DNA of 64,000 bases from Streptomyces resistomycificus (GCF_001514265.1 NZ_KQ948995.1:62001-126000); one strand, 5' to 3'. Positions 25,741 through 35,073 are shown, counted from the stretch's first letter. Notes: generated by a model not told the origin, from the letters alone. Numbers and translations: made by a program.

Positions 25741-25818
25741 CTTGCGCCTACCCGCAAGATCGTTGCGTTCATCGCAGGGGTGTGGGTGTTCGTTGCGCGG
25801 GGGCTTCGGAGTGTTGCG
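25741..25818 (-). promoter_or_regulatory. Phased CGTTGCG repeats and inverted repeat upstream of permease-Lrp operon
   Basis: CGTTGCG at 25761-25767 and 25791-25797 and TGTTGCG at 25812-25818 (spacing 30 and 21 bp). An inverted repeat CTTGCG (25741-25746) and CGCAAG (25753-25758) adjoins. The 401-bp gap (25594-25994) between the permease and guaB1 holds no gene. The motif set mirrors that upstream of the nitrilase operon. Confidence 0.5.
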
Positions 25819-25994
25819 CGGGGGCTGCCCGGAGCGGATCTCCGACGCGGGACGAGCAGGCGTCGGCCCGGTCGTCGCGCGGCACGCAGCCGGTGATCTC
25901 CACGGGCGACCGGCACCGCCCCGCGCACGCGTACGGCCCCCGGTTCTCCCGGCGGGCGGGATCAACGGGGGCCGTACGCAGTGACGTTGACGGG

Positions 25995-27446
25995 TCAGCT
26001 CCAGCTGGCGTGCAGCGCCTTGCCCTCGGCGTAGCCGGCCGCGCTCTGGATGCCGACGACCGCCTTCTCGGCGAACTCCTCCAGGGAGCCGGCGCCGGCG
26101 TAGGTGCAGGAGGAGCGGACGCCCGCGATGATCGAGTCGATCAGGTCCTCCACGCCCGGCCGGGACGGGTCGAGGAACATGCGGGAGGTGGAGATGCCCT
26201 CCTCGAACAGGGCCTTGCGGGCGCGGTCGTAGGCCGACTCCTCGGACGTGCGGTTGGCCACGGCACGCGCCGACGCCATGCCGAAGGACTCCTTGTAGAG
26301 ACGCCCGCTGGAGTCCTGCTGGAGGTCGCCCGGCGACTCGTAGGTGCCCGCGAACCACGACCCGACCATCACGTTGGACGCGCCGGCGGCGAGTGCCATG
26401 GCGACGTCGCGCGGGTGCCGGACGCCGCCGTCGGCCCACACGTGCTTGCCGTACTTCTTCGCCTCGGCCGCGCACTCCACGACGGCCGAGAACTGCGGCC
26501 GGCCGACGCCGGTCATCATGCGGGTGGTGCACATGGCGCCGGGTCCGACACCGACCTTGATGATGTCGGCGCCGGCCTCGATCAGGTCCCGCACGCCCTC
26601 CGCGGCGACGATGTTGCCGGCCACGATCGGCACCCGCGGGTCGAGGTCGCGCACCAGCCTGATCGCGCTGATCATCGACTCCTGGTGGCCGTGCGCGGTG
26701 TCGATGACGAGCGTGTCGACACCCGCGTCGAGCAGCTGCTTCGCCTTGCCCGCGACATCGCCGTTGATGCCCACGGCGGCGGCGATGCGCAGCTTGCCCT
26801 GCGCGTCGACGGCGGGCGTGTACAGCGTGGCGCGCAGGGCGCCCTTGCGGGTGAGGATGCCCGCGAGGCGGCCGTCCTTGTCGACGGCGGGGGCGTAGCG
26901 GCGGTTGGCGTGGTCCAGCCGGTTGAAGGCCTCGCGCGGGTCGATGTCCGCGTCGAGCAGCAGCAGGTCCTTGGACATGACCACTTCGAGCTGGGTGAAG
27001 CGGTCGACGCCGGTCAGGTCCTGGTCGGTGACCACACCGACGGGCCGCTGCTCCTCGTCGACGACCACACCGGCGTTGTGCGCGCGCTTGGGCAGCAGGG
27101 CCAGCGCGTCGGCGACGGTCTGGTGCGGGGCCAGCACGATCGGCGTGTCGAGGACGTGGTGGCGGCTCTTGACCCAGGAGACGACCTCGGTGACGACCTC
27201 GATCGGGATGTCCTGCGGGATGACGACCAGTCCGCCGCGACGGGCCATCGTCTCGGCCATGCGGCGCCCGGCGATCGCGGTCATGTTGGCGACGACCAGC
27301 GGGATCGTGGTGCCCGTGCCGTCCGGGGAGCTGAGGTCCACGCCCTGCCGCGAGCCGACCGCGCTACGGCTGGGGACCATGAACACGTCGTCGTACGTCA
27401 GGTCGTACGGGGGCTGGATGTCGTTGAGGAAACGCACGTGCTGCAC
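25995..27446 (-). CDS. guaB1: GuaB1-type IMP dehydrogenase-related protein (GMP reductase)
   Basis: 483 aa. An IMPDH/GMPR barrel with an inserted CBS pair (about 95-215). The catalytic loop GVGPGAMCTTRMMTG contains the active-site cysteine; GGVRHPRDVAMALAAGASNVMVGSWFAGT is the phosphate/GMP region. The protein is not the housekeeping IMPDH; its best-known mycobacterial relative, GuaB1, was shown to be a CBS-containing GMP reductase (GMP to IMP, purine recycling). I assign that role by family knowledge. Start GTG 27446 (MQHVRFL). Confidence 0.85.
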   Translation of the reverse strand: MQHVRFLNDIQPPYDLTYDDVFMVPSRSAVGSRQGVDLSSPDGTGTTIPLVVANMTAIAGRRMAETMARRGGLVVIPQDIPIEVVTEVVSWVKSRHHVLDTPIVLAPHQTVADALALLPKRAHNAGVVVDEEQRPVGVVTDQDLTGVDRFTQLEVVMSKDLLLLDADIDPREAFNRLDHANRRYAPAVDKDGRLAGILTRKGALRATLYTPAVDAQGKLRIAAAVGINGDVAGKAKQLLDAGVDTLVIDTAHGHQESMISAIRLVRDLDPRVPIVAGNIVAAEGVRDLIEAGADIIKVGVGPGAMCTTRMMTGVGRPQFSAVVECAAEAKKYGKHVWADGGVRHPRDVAMALAAGASNVMVGSWFAGTYESPGDLQQDSSGRLYKESFGMASARAVANRTSEESAYDRARKALFEEGISTSRMFLDPSRPGVEDLIDSIIAGVRSSCTYAGAGSLEEFAEKAVVGIQSAAGYAEGKALHASWS

Positions 27447-27568
27447 ATCCCAGTCGTTCAGAGGTGGCCCCCGGACAGGTCAGCCAGGGGGAAGAGCACG
27501 TACTTCATTGTCCCATGTCTGCCGGAATGCGATGCCCGGGCGAATCATCCAGGCAGGTCAGAGGGGTC

Positions 27569-27883
27569 CTAGGAGGAACCTCCAAGGGCGAGCGCCACGG
27601 TGAGGGCCTCGGTGCGCTCCGTGGCCTGGGAGAACACCTCCTCGGCGATCTCCCACTCGTCCGGGCGGACCTTCGCGTACGGCTGCCAGTGACGTACGAC
27701 GATCAGCAGCCCCCTCTCGACGGCCCCCTCGGGCCAGACGGTGTGGTCGCCGAGGCTGTCGGCCAGCGCGTCCCAGTTGTGCCCGAACCAGTCGGGCAGC
27801 TCCAGGGCCCGGGCACAGCGGTCCATCAGGCTCGCCTTGTTCGTCACCCCGTCGAGGTCCAGCGTGACCACGAGTTCCGTCAT
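27569..27883 (-). CDS. Barstar-like protein
   Basis: 104 aa. The barstar fold signature LDLDGVTNKASLMDRCARALELPDWFGHNWDALADSL includes the WFGxNWDAL block that contacts barnase-type ribonucleases. Barstar proteins inhibit secreted RNases. No barnase-type RNase gene is visible next to it, so its target, if any, is elsewhere. ATG 27883. The upstream gap to the SorC gene contains a strong hairpin. Confidence 0.88.
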   Translation of the reverse strand: MTELVVTLDLDGVTNKASLMDRCARALELPDWFGHNWDALADSLGDHTVWPEGAVERGLLIVVRHWQPYAKVRPDEWEIAEEVFSQATERTEALTVALALGGSS

Positions 27884-27950
27884 CTCAGCACCGCCCGGGA
27901 GGAGTTGTGGTGATCATCGGTGTGGCGGGTCGCGCCGTCCGTGGACGGCC

Positions 27951-27996
27951 GAGGGGGCGAGTCCGTGGCGGCATGCCGCCACGGACTCGCCCCCTC
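27951..27996. terminator. 46-bp perfect palindrome, probable terminator
   Basis: 27951-27972 and 27975-27996 are exact reverse complements around a central AT, giving a 22-bp stem (GAGGGGGCGAGTCCGTGGCG begins the left arm). It lies 12 bp downstream of the SorC-type gene stop and upstream of the barstar-like gene, so it would end the former's transcript. Confidence 0.75.
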
Positions 27997-28007
27997 GTGA
28001 CCATCCG

Positions 28008-29027
28008 TCAGGCCCCGTCCGGGTCAGCCCTGTTCAGCGCGGGCTTGGGCGCCGGCCCCGCCGCCATCAGGTAGTCCGCGGCCGACGTGTCCGTCACCAG
28101 GCTGGTGACGAGCCCGGACCGCAGGACCGCGTCGATCGCGGCCGCCTTGCGCTGCCCGCCCGCGATCGCGACGACCTCGGGGACCCGGCGCAACTGGTCG
28201 GTCTTGACGGTGATGCACCGCTCGCCCAGGTCCCGCCCGACCCGACGGCCGTCGGAGTCGAAGAGGTGGGCGGACATCTCGGCGGCGACACCGAGCGAGG
28301 CGTAGTGCGCCCGCTCCTCGTCGCTGAGCATGTCGTGCACCGTCGAGATGCCCGGCTCCCAGGAGCCGATGGAGACGCAGGCGACCGTGACCTTGTCGAA
28401 GTACTCGAAGGCCCGGGCGATCCCGGTCTGGTTGCGCAGCGCCGCCGCGGTCGCCGCGTCCGGCAGCAGCATCGGCGCGTAGATGGGGTGGGCGTCCCCG
28501 CCCGACACCTGGGCGGCGCGCCGCACCGCCTCCACCGAGCCGCGCTCGGCGGTCCCGGCGTCGTACACGCCCGTCAACTGCACCACCGTGCACGGTGGCA
28601 GCCGGTCGAGCGCCGCCGCCATGTGAATCGTGGACCGGCCCCAGGCCAGGCCCAGCACATCACCTTCGTTGACGAGCTCGGCGAGCAGGTCGGCGGCCAC
28701 CTCCCCCAGGTTCTCGGGGTCGGGCGTCTCCTCCGCCTCGGCCGGGGACTCGACCACGACGGCGTGCCTGAGGCCGTAGCGGGCGCGGAGCGCGTCGGAG
28801 CGCTCCGCGTCCAGCTCGGCCGGCACGCGGATCTCGATCCGTACGAGATCCCGTTCGAGAGCGGTCTCCAGTACCCGGGCCACCTTGAATCGGCTGACGC
28901 CGAACTCCTCCGCGATCTGGATCTTGGATTTGCCCTCGAGGTAGAAGCGGCGGGCCATGGCCGCCGCCTGCACCAGCTCAGCGGGTCCCATCCGCATGGC
29001 TGACCGGCCCGCCGACATACCCGACAC
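28008..29027 (-). CDS. SorC/DeoR-type sugar-binding transcriptional regulator
   Basis: 339 aa. N-terminal helix-turn-helix (KSKIQIAEEFGVSRFKVARVLETA, about 32-55) followed by a SorC sugar-binding domain (about 80-325) with DVLGLAWGRSTIHMAAAL and AIAGGQRKAAAIDAVL. The family represses sugar or polyol genes and is released by phosphorylated sugars. AAGGAG lies 6 nt before GTG 29027, so I prefer this start to GTG 29042 or ATG 29018. It sits downstream of rpe, which hints at pentose or ribulose phosphate control (inference). Confidence 0.87.
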   Translation of the reverse strand: MSGMSAGRSAMRMGPAELVQAAAMARRFYLEGKSKIQIAEEFGVSRFKVARVLETALERDLVRIEIRVPAELDAERSDALRARYGLRHAVVVESPAEAEETPDPENLGEVAADLLAELVNEGDVLGLAWGRSTIHMAAALDRLPPCTVVQLTGVYDAGTAERGSVEAVRRAAQVSGGDAHPIYAPMLLPDAATAAALRNQTGIARAFEYFDKVTVACVSIGSWEPGISTVHDMLSDEERAHYASLGVAAEMSAHLFDSDGRRVGRDLGERCITVKTDQLRRVPEVVAIAGGQRKAAAIDAVLRSGLVTSLVTDTSAADYLMAAGPAPKPALNRADPDGA

Positions 29028-29131
29028 GGCGATCTCCTTCACTGCTGTTCACATTTCTGGATTCGCCGTTCATCCTTGCAGATCCGGCGCGCTTGATCGG
29101 TCCTGATGAGAGCCGTTCACGTTCCCTTGGT

Positions 29132-29818
29132 TCAGTGGTCGCACGCCCAGCTCGCCTTGGCGGTGGCCGCCTCGGCTTGGGTGCGCAATGCACGTACCGC
29201 CTCCGCCGGGTCCGATGCCCCGTAGACCGCCGAGCCGGCGACGAAGACGTCGGCGCCCGCGTCGGCGCAGCGCTCGATGGTGGAGGCCGAGACGCCGCCG
29301 TCGACCTGAAGCCACAGCTCGAGGCCGTGCTTGCTGATCAACTCGCGGGTGCGGCGAATCTTGGGGAGCATGATGTCGAGGAACGCCTGTCCCCCGAATC
29401 CCGGCTCGACCGTCATGATCAGCAGCATGTCGAGCTCGGGGAGCAGATCCTCGTACGGCTCGATGGGTGTCGCGGGCTTCAGCGCCATGGAGGCGCGGGC
29501 GCCCTTGGCCCGGATCTCCCGGGCGAGTCGGACCGGAGCGGCGGCCGCCTCGACGTGAAAGGTGACGGAACCGGCCCCCGCCTCCACGTACTGGGGCGCC
29601 CACCGATCGGGGGCCTCGATCATCAGATGACAGTCCAGCGGAGTGTCCGTCGCACGGGCCAGCGCCTCTACGACCGGCACACCGAGCGTGAGGTTCGGGA
29701 CGAAATGGTTGTCCATGACGTCGACATGGAGCCAGTCGGCTCCTCCGACCGCCTTCGCCTCGTCCGCGAGGCGGGCGAAATCGGCGGACAGGATGCTGGG
29801 ATTGATCTGCGCGGCCAT
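29132..29818 (-). CDS. rpe: Ribulose-phosphate 3-epimerase
   Basis: 228 aa. Interconverts ribulose 5-phosphate and xylulose 5-phosphate in the pentose phosphate pathway. The TIM-barrel signatures are complete: NPSILSADFARL, WLHVDVMDNHFVPNLTLG (metal His/Asp), HLMIEAPDRW, LLIMTVEPGFGGQAFLDIMLPKI and VDGGVSASTIERCADAGADVFVAGSAV. A conserved chromosomal gene that marks the left border of the accessory region. Confidence 0.97.
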   Translation of the reverse strand: MAAQINPSILSADFARLADEAKAVGGADWLHVDVMDNHFVPNLTLGVPVVEALARATDTPLDCHLMIEAPDRWAPQYVEAGAGSVTFHVEAAAAPVRLAREIRAKGARASMALKPATPIEPYEDLLPELDMLLIMTVEPGFGGQAFLDIMLPKIRRTRELISKHGLELWLQVDGGVSASTIERCADAGADVFVAGSAVYGASDPAEAVRALRTQAEAATAKASWACDH

Positions 29819-30009
29819 GACCCAAGCCTGCCATGCCCTCCGGGGGTCGGCCGCATCGGTCCGGGGCGGGCACGGTCAATTGTCCGGTGCGGGCTGTATG
29901 TGGCTGAGCGCGCCCGGGTGGCGGTGCCACGAGCGGCGACGCCCCGCGCCCCTTACGGGGGCGCGCCCGCCCGTGCCATGCTGGGCCGCCCACGGCTACG
30001 GGGGTGGCC

Positions 30010-32169
30010 ATGACTGAGACCGGGACGAAGGGACGCGGCATCGCGCACCTGGTGTGCGGACGGCGCGCCAAGTGGGTCGTGCTGGTGCTGTGGCTGGTGG
30101 CGCTGTTCCTGACGGCGCCCTTCGCGCAGAAGCTCACCGACGCCCAGGACAACGACGCGGCCTCGTGGCTGCCCGGGTCCGCCGAGTCGACCCAGGTGCT
30201 GGAGATCTCCGAGGACTTCAGACCCGAACAGATCCCCGCGATCGTGGTGTACGCCCGCGAGAGCGGGCTCACGGCCCAGGACCGGGCGCAGATCGCCGAG
30301 GACACCGCCGAGCTCAAGCAGCTGACCGCGCACGGCATCCGCGGGGCCGAGACCAGGGGCCCGGTGTACGACCGGCCGGACGACCCGCGGGCCGCCCAGG
30401 TCCTGGTGCCGATCACGATGGACGAGAAGGGCTGGGAGCGGATCGCGCCCGCGGTCGACTCCATGCGCGAGATCGTCGGTGAGGGCGGCGACGGGCTCGC
30501 GGTGCACATCACCGGCCCGGGCGGTACGTCCGCCGACTTCTCCGAGGCCTTCGAGGGCATCGACTCCACGCTGCTGATCTCTGCGATGGCCGTCGTCATC
30601 GTGATGCTGCTGATCACCTACCGCAGTCCCACCCTCCTCCTGGTCCCGCTGCTGTCGGTGATCGCCGCCCTGTTCACCGCGCAGGCCCTGATCTACCTGC
30701 TGGCGGAGCACGCCGGCCTGACCGTCAACGGGCAGAGCGCGGGCATCCTCACGGTCCTCGTCTTCGGTGCGGGGACGGACTACGCCCTCTTGCTCGTCGC
30801 CCGCTACCGGGAGGAACTGCGCCGCCACGAGGACCGGCACGAGGCGATGGCCCTGGCTCTGCACCGCGCGGGCCCGGCCGTCCTCGCGTCGGGCGCGACG
30901 GTCGTCCTGAGCATGCTGGTGCTGCTGGTCGCGGAGATGAACTCGACGAGCGGTCTCGGCCCGGTCGCCGCCATCGGCGTCGCCGTCGCCCTGCTCGCGA
31001 TGATGACCCTGTTCCCGGCACTGCTGGTGGTCTTCGGCCGCTGGATCTTCTGGCCGGCGATCCCGCACCTGGGCACCGAGAACCCGGCCGACACGGGTCT
31101 GTGGGCCCGCATGGGCCGCCGGTTCGCGGTCCGCCCGCGCATGGTCTGGGGCGTCACGGCGTTGGCGCTCGCGGTGTGCTCGCTCGGTCTGATCCAGCTG
31201 CGCGCCGAGGGCATCAGCAACGCGGACGCGTTCACCGGGGAACCCGACTCGGTCGTCGGCCAGGAGATCTCGGCCCAGTACTTCCCGGCGGGCAGCGGCG
31301 ATCCCCTGGTCATCGTCAGCAACCAGGCCCAGGCCCGGCAGGTGGGCGAGGCGGTCGCCGGAACGGCCGGCGTCGTGCCCGAGTCGCTGGGCCTGCCGCC
31401 CGGCACGAAACCCTCCTTCGAGGGCAAGGTGCTGTTCGAGGCCACCATGACCGCGCCCGCCGACAGCGAGGCCGCGAAACAGACCGTGGAGCGGGTCCGG
31501 GACGCCGTGCACGCGGTGCCGGACGCCGACGCCCAGGTGGGCGGCGGCACGGCGGCCCTGCTGGACATGGACAAGGCGACCACGCACGACAACCTGCTGA
31601 TCATCCCGCTGGTCCTGATCGTCGTCCTGCTGATCCTGTGCGGGCTGCTGCGCGCACTGGTCGCCCCGTTGCTGCTGGTCGGGACGGTGATCCTGTCGTT
31701 CGCGGCGGCGCTCGGCATCAGCGCGCTCGCCTTCCGGTACGTCTTCGACTACGCCGGCGAGTCGACGGACTTCCCGCTGTTCGTCTTCGTGTTCCTGGTC
31801 GCCCTGGGCATCGACTACAACATCTTCCTCACCACCCGCATCCGGGAGGAGGCCGCCCGCCAGGGCACCCGCAAGGGCGTGGTGACGGGTCTCGCCGCGA
31901 CAGGCTCGGTCATCACCTCCGCCGGTCTGGTCCTGGCCGGCACCTTCGCCGCCCTCGGCACCCTGCCGATGGTCGCCTTCGCGGAGATCGGGTTCGCGGT
32001 GGCGCTGGGCGTCCTCCTGGACACGTTCATCGTCCGTTCGGTGCTGGTCACGGCCCTGTTCCTGGACGTCGGCCCGAAGGTGTGGTGGCCGCACCGGCTG
32101 GCCAGGGAGGACGGCGGGGCGCCCCCCGCGGAGGCCGAGCCGGCACGGGTCGGTCAGGCCGGCGGGTGA
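30010..32169 (+). CDS. MMPL/RND family membrane exporter
   Basis: 719 aa. Two copies of a six-segment RND/MMPL module: first segment at about 20-40, a large extracytoplasmic domain, then a five-helix bundle with GAGTDYALLLVARYREELRR; in the second half FLVALGIDYNIFLTTRIREEAAR is the matching block carrying the proton-relay Asp residues. Such pumps export lipids, polyketides or drugs in actinobacteria. ATG 30010 has GGGGGTGG directly upstream. It ends 133 bp before the ACP gene of the polyketide cluster, which lies convergent to it. It may belong to the conserved flank or export the cluster's product; the sequence does not decide. Confidence 0.88.
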   Translation: MTETGTKGRGIAHLVCGRRAKWVVLVLWLVALFLTAPFAQKLTDAQDNDAASWLPGSAESTQVLEISEDFRPEQIPAIVVYARESGLTAQDRAQIAEDTAELKQLTAHGIRGAETRGPVYDRPDDPRAAQVLVPITMDEKGWERIAPAVDSMREIVGEGGDGLAVHITGPGGTSADFSEAFEGIDSTLLISAMAVVIVMLLITYRSPTLLLVPLLSVIAALFTAQALIYLLAEHAGLTVNGQSAGILTVLVFGAGTDYALLLVARYREELRRHEDRHEAMALALHRAGPAVLASGATVVLSMLVLLVAEMNSTSGLGPVAAIGVAVALLAMMTLFPALLVVFGRWIFWPAIPHLGTENPADTGLWARMGRRFAVRPRMVWGVTALALAVCSLGLIQLRAEGISNADAFTGEPDSVVGQEISAQYFPAGSGDPLVIVSNQAQARQVGEAVAGTAGVVPESLGLPPGTKPSFEGKVLFEATMTAPADSEAAKQTVERVRDAVHAVPDADAQVGGGTAALLDMDKATTHDNLLIIPLVLIVVLLILCGLLRALVAPLLLVGTVILSFAAALGISALAFRYVFDYAGESTDFPLFVFVFLVALGIDYNIFLTTRIREEAARQGTRKGVVTGLAATGSVITSAGLVLAGTFAALGTLPMVAFAEIGFAVALGVLLDTFIVRSVLVTALFLDVGPKVWWPHRLAREDGGAPPAEAEPARVGQAGG

Positions 32170-32302
32170 GGCGCGGCGCGCGGGAACCGAGGCCGGCGGC
32201 GGGACGCGTGGGACCTCGGCGCCCTTGGTCGCGACGCACTTGGTGGCGGCGCACTTGGCCGCCGTGCCCGCGGCCCCGCGCGCCGCGCCGGACCGGTCGT
32301 GG

Positions 32303-32563
32303 TCACGGACCCTCGACGATCGACTGGTTGACCAGGCGCATCAGCTGGCGCGGCGTACTGGCCTCGACCACCACGTCGTCCGCCAGCACCACTCCGTACG
32401 TGATCTGAATGCGAGCCGCTGTCTCCAGCATGGCGAGCGAGTCGTATCCCAGGTCCTTGAAGTCCGTGTCCAGGACGTCACCACCCCGCAGGGCCGACGT
32501 CTCGTCCTCACCGGCGCACTCCTGCAGGATCGTGGTCAGTTCGGTCAGCGTCAGCTCACTCAT
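32303..32563 (-). CDS. Acyl carrier protein of the type II PKS
   Basis: 86 aa. Carries the growing poly-beta-ketone on a phosphopantetheine arm. The attachment serine is Ser42 in KDLGYDSLAM. ATG 32563 (MSELTL) is preferred, since AGAGGTGG lies 5 nt upstream; a GTG 9 nt earlier has no spacing. It follows KS-beta by 12 bp and is the last gene of the minus-strand PKS operon. The last residues (RLVNQSIVEGP) are short, as usual for aromatic PKS ACPs. Confidence 0.96.
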   Translation of the reverse strand: MSELTLTELTTILQECAGEDETSALRGGDVLDTDFKDLGYDSLAMLETAARIQITYGVVLADDVVVEASTPRQLMRLVNQSIVEGP

Positions 32564-32575
32564 GTCGTCCACCTC

Positions 32576-33808
32576 TCACCGTGTTCCGCTCGTACTGTGT
32601 CGCCTGGTCACGACCATGGCCGCGTTGAAGCCGCCCTGACCACGAGCCACCACGAGCACCGCCGACAGCGGCTTGCGCCGGGGTTGTGTCACGAGGTCGA
32701 GCTCGTACTCCGGTACGGGACGGGAGACGTTCACCGTGGGCGGGATCCTGCCGTGGCGCAGCGCCAGCAGGGCGGTGGCCAGGTCGAGCGCCGCACCGCC
32801 GGCACTGAGCCGACCGGTCATCGTCTTCGGCACGGTCACCGGCACCCCGTACGGCCCGAAGACCGCACGCAACGCCTCCGCCTCCACCCGGTCGAGCTCC
32901 GCGAGTCCCGCGCCGTCCGCGAACACCACGCCGATGGCGTCCGCCTCCGTCTCGGCGTCGGCCAGGGCGAGTTCGATCGCCCGGCGCAGCGACGACGGCC
33001 GACCGGAGCCGGGCGGCGGATCGAAGGTCGCCGCGTATCCGGCGATCTCGCCGTGCCATGACGTCACGCCGCGCTCCCGCGCCCCTTCCTCGTCCTCCAG
33101 GACGAACAGCGCGCCACCGTCGCCCGGCACGTGTCCGCCGGCGTCGACGTCGAAGGGCAGGTACGCCCGGGCGGGATCGTCGGCCGTGCTGATCCGGCCG
33201 CCGGCGAGCTGTGCCACCCAACCCCAGGGGCAGGGCGATCCGTCGACGGATCCGCAGACCATGGCCGCGGTGCCGTCGCGCACCCGGCGCCGCGCCTGAG
33301 CGACCGCGTCGAGACCGCCCGCCTGCTCGGTGACCAGCACTCCGCTGGGACCGCGCATTCCGTGGCGGATGGAGATCTGTCCGCTGTTCACCGCGTAGAA
33401 CCAGGCGAACGACTGGTAGGCGCTGACGTGTTCCGGCCCTTTGCGCCAGAGCTTGTCCAGCTCACGGTGGCCGAACTCGAATCCGCCGGCCGAGCTCGCC
33501 GTCACGACTCCCATGCCGAACTCGGGCAGTTCGGCGGGGTCCACCGCCGCGTCCTTGATGGCCCAGGCGGCCGCCGCCAACGCCAGCCGCGTCATGTGGT
33601 CGGTCTGCGGGAGCAGCCGGGCCGGCAGGTGGTCGGCGGGGACGAACGCGGTGATCTCACCCGCCAGCCGACTGGAGTACCGCTCCGCGTCGAAGGCGGT
33701 GACGGGGCCGATGGCGGACTCGCCCCGCATCGTGCGTTCCCAGTGTTCCCGGGGACCGAGCCCGGTCGGCGCCACCACGCCCATGCCGGTCACCACGGTG
33801 GCCGTCAT
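32576..33808 (-). CDS. Ketosynthase beta subunit / chain length factor
   Basis: 410 aa. KS fold in which the nucleophile is replaced: VTEQAGGLDA has Gln162 at the cysteine position, the hallmark of chain length factors. With KS-alpha it forms the heterodimer that builds the poly-beta-ketone. At the chain-length tunnel (act CLF positions 109, 112, 116) this protein has Phe110, Gly113 and Leu117, smaller than the act Thr and Phe; such substitutions occur in factors making chains longer than octaketides. Its ATG overlaps the KS-alpha stop (ATGA, 33805-33808), which ensures equal production of the two subunits. Confidence 0.96.
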   Translation of the reverse strand: MTATVVTGMGVVAPTGLGPREHWERTMRGESAIGPVTAFDAERYSSRLAGEITAFVPADHLPARLLPQTDHMTRLALAAAAWAIKDAAVDPAELPEFGMGVVTASSAGGFEFGHRELDKLWRKGPEHVSAYQSFAWFYAVNSGQISIRHGMRGPSGVLVTEQAGGLDAVAQARRRVRDGTAAMVCGSVDGSPCPWGWVAQLAGGRISTADDPARAYLPFDVDAGGHVPGDGGALFVLEDEEGARERGVTSWHGEIAGYAATFDPPPGSGRPSSLRRAIELALADAETEADAIGVVFADGAGLAELDRVEAEALRAVFGPYGVPVTVPKTMTGRLSAGGAALDLATALLALRHGRIPPTVNVSRPVPEYELDLVTQPRRKPLSAVLVVARGQGGFNAAMVVTRRHSTSGTR

Positions 33809-35073
33809 GCCGCCTTCCCTTCCGGTTTCCGCAGGATCATCGCGCTCTGGAACCCGCCGAACCCGCTGCCCACACTGAGCGCCGTGTCCACTCGCCGCTC
33901 CCGCGCGACCAGCGGCACATAGTCCAGGTCGCACTCCGGGTCCGGCTCGTGCAGGTTGGCGGTGGGAGGAACGACGCCGGACTTCATGGCGAGCACACAG
34001 GCGGCGATCTCGAGGGAGCCGATGGCGCCCAACGAGTGCCCGATCATGGACTTGATGGAGCTGATCGGTGTCCGGTACGCGCGTTCCCCGAGGCTGCGTT
34101 TGAAGGCCGCCGTCTCGTGCCGGTCGTTCTGCAGGGTGCCCGAGCCGTGGGCGTTGATGTAGTCGATGTCCTCCGGCGCCGTCCCGGAGCGTGCCATGGC
34201 GACCCGGATCGCCTCGGCCATCTCCTTCCCGTCCGGTCGCAGGCCGGTCATGTGGAAGGCGTTGCAGCGCGAGGCGAAGCCGGTGATCTCGGCGTACACG
34301 TACGCCCCGCGCCGGCGCGCGTGTTCGAGGTCTTCCAGGACGAACATGGCTGATCCTTCGCCGAGCACGAACCCGTTCCTGGTCCGGTCGAACGGGCGGG
34401 ACGCCGTCGTGGGGTCGTCGTTTCGCGGGGTGGTCGCCTTGATCGCGTCGAAGCAGGCCATGGTGATCGGCGAGATCGGCGCGTCGGCCGCGCCCGCCAC
34501 CATCACGTCGGCCGTTCCTTCGGCGATCAGCTCGACGGCCTGTCCGACGGAGTCCAGGCCCGAGGTGCACCCCGTCGACACCGTCGCCACCGGGCCCTCC
34601 GCACCGACCTCCCAGGCGACCTCCGCCGCGAGGGAGCTCGGGACGAAGTAGTTGAAGAGGTGGGGCACGGCGTAACGCTCGTCGACCTCCCACTTACGGC
34701 CGCCGTCGCTGACGACGACGTACTCCTCCTCCAGCCCCATCGTGCAGCCGACCGCGCTGCCCACGACGACGCCGGTCCGCGTGGGGTCGAGGGCCCCCGG
34801 ATCCAGACCGCTGTCGTCGAGACACTCCCGCGCGCTCACCACCGCCAACTGCGCCGACCGGTCCATCCGCCGGATCTGCTGCGGGGAGAGTCCTTCGCCC
34901 GCCGGATCGAAGTCGCACTCGGCGGCGATCTGCGACCGGAACGGCGCCGGGTCGAAGAACGTGATGCGCTTGGTCGCGGTGCGTCCAGCGGACACCAGAT
35001 CCCAGAACTTCTTGGCACCGGTGCCGCCAGGTGCGACCACACCGACTCCGGTGATCACGACACGTCGATTCAT
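33805..35073 (-). CDS. Ketosynthase alpha subunit of the type II PKS
   Basis: 422 aa. Catalyses decarboxylative condensation of malonyl-ACP units. Active-site residues are all present: Cys169 (VSTGCTSGLD), His309 (NAHGSGT), Lys341 and His346 (KSMIGHSLGA), at the same numbers as in the actinorhodin enzyme. It is followed by KS-beta (4-bp overlap) and ACP, and preceded by an ABM-type monooxygenase (46-bp gap). No priming ketosynthase III or acyltransferase gene was seen, which suggests an acetate starter from decarboxylated malonyl-ACP (inference). Confidence 0.97.
   Translation of the reverse strand: MNRRVVITGVGVVAPGGTGAKKFWDLVSAGRTATKRITFFDPAPFRSQIAAECDFDPAGEGLSPQQIRRMDRSAQLAVVSARECLDDSGLDPGALDPTRTGVVVGSAVGCTMGLEEEYVVVSDGGRKWEVDERYAVPHLFNYFVPSSLAAEVAWEVGAEGPVATVSTGCTSGLDSVGQAVELIAEGTADVMVAGAADAPISPITMACFDAIKATTPRNDDPTTASRPFDRTRNGFVLGEGSAMFVLEDLEHARRRGAYVYAEITGFASRCNAFHMTGLRPDGKEMAEAIRVAMARSGTAPEDIDYINAHGSGTLQNDRHETAAFKRSLGERAYRTPISSIKSMIGHSLGAIGSLEIAACVLAMKSGVVPPTANLHEPDPECDLDYVPLVARERRVDTALSVGSGFGGFQSAMILRKPEGKAA

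Noticed and set aside
30010..32169. MMPL exporter considered as a certain cluster member
   Set aside because: It is convergent to the ACP gene, has no SARP-type promoter, and such exporters are common in the conserved chromosome; membership cannot be decided from the sequence.
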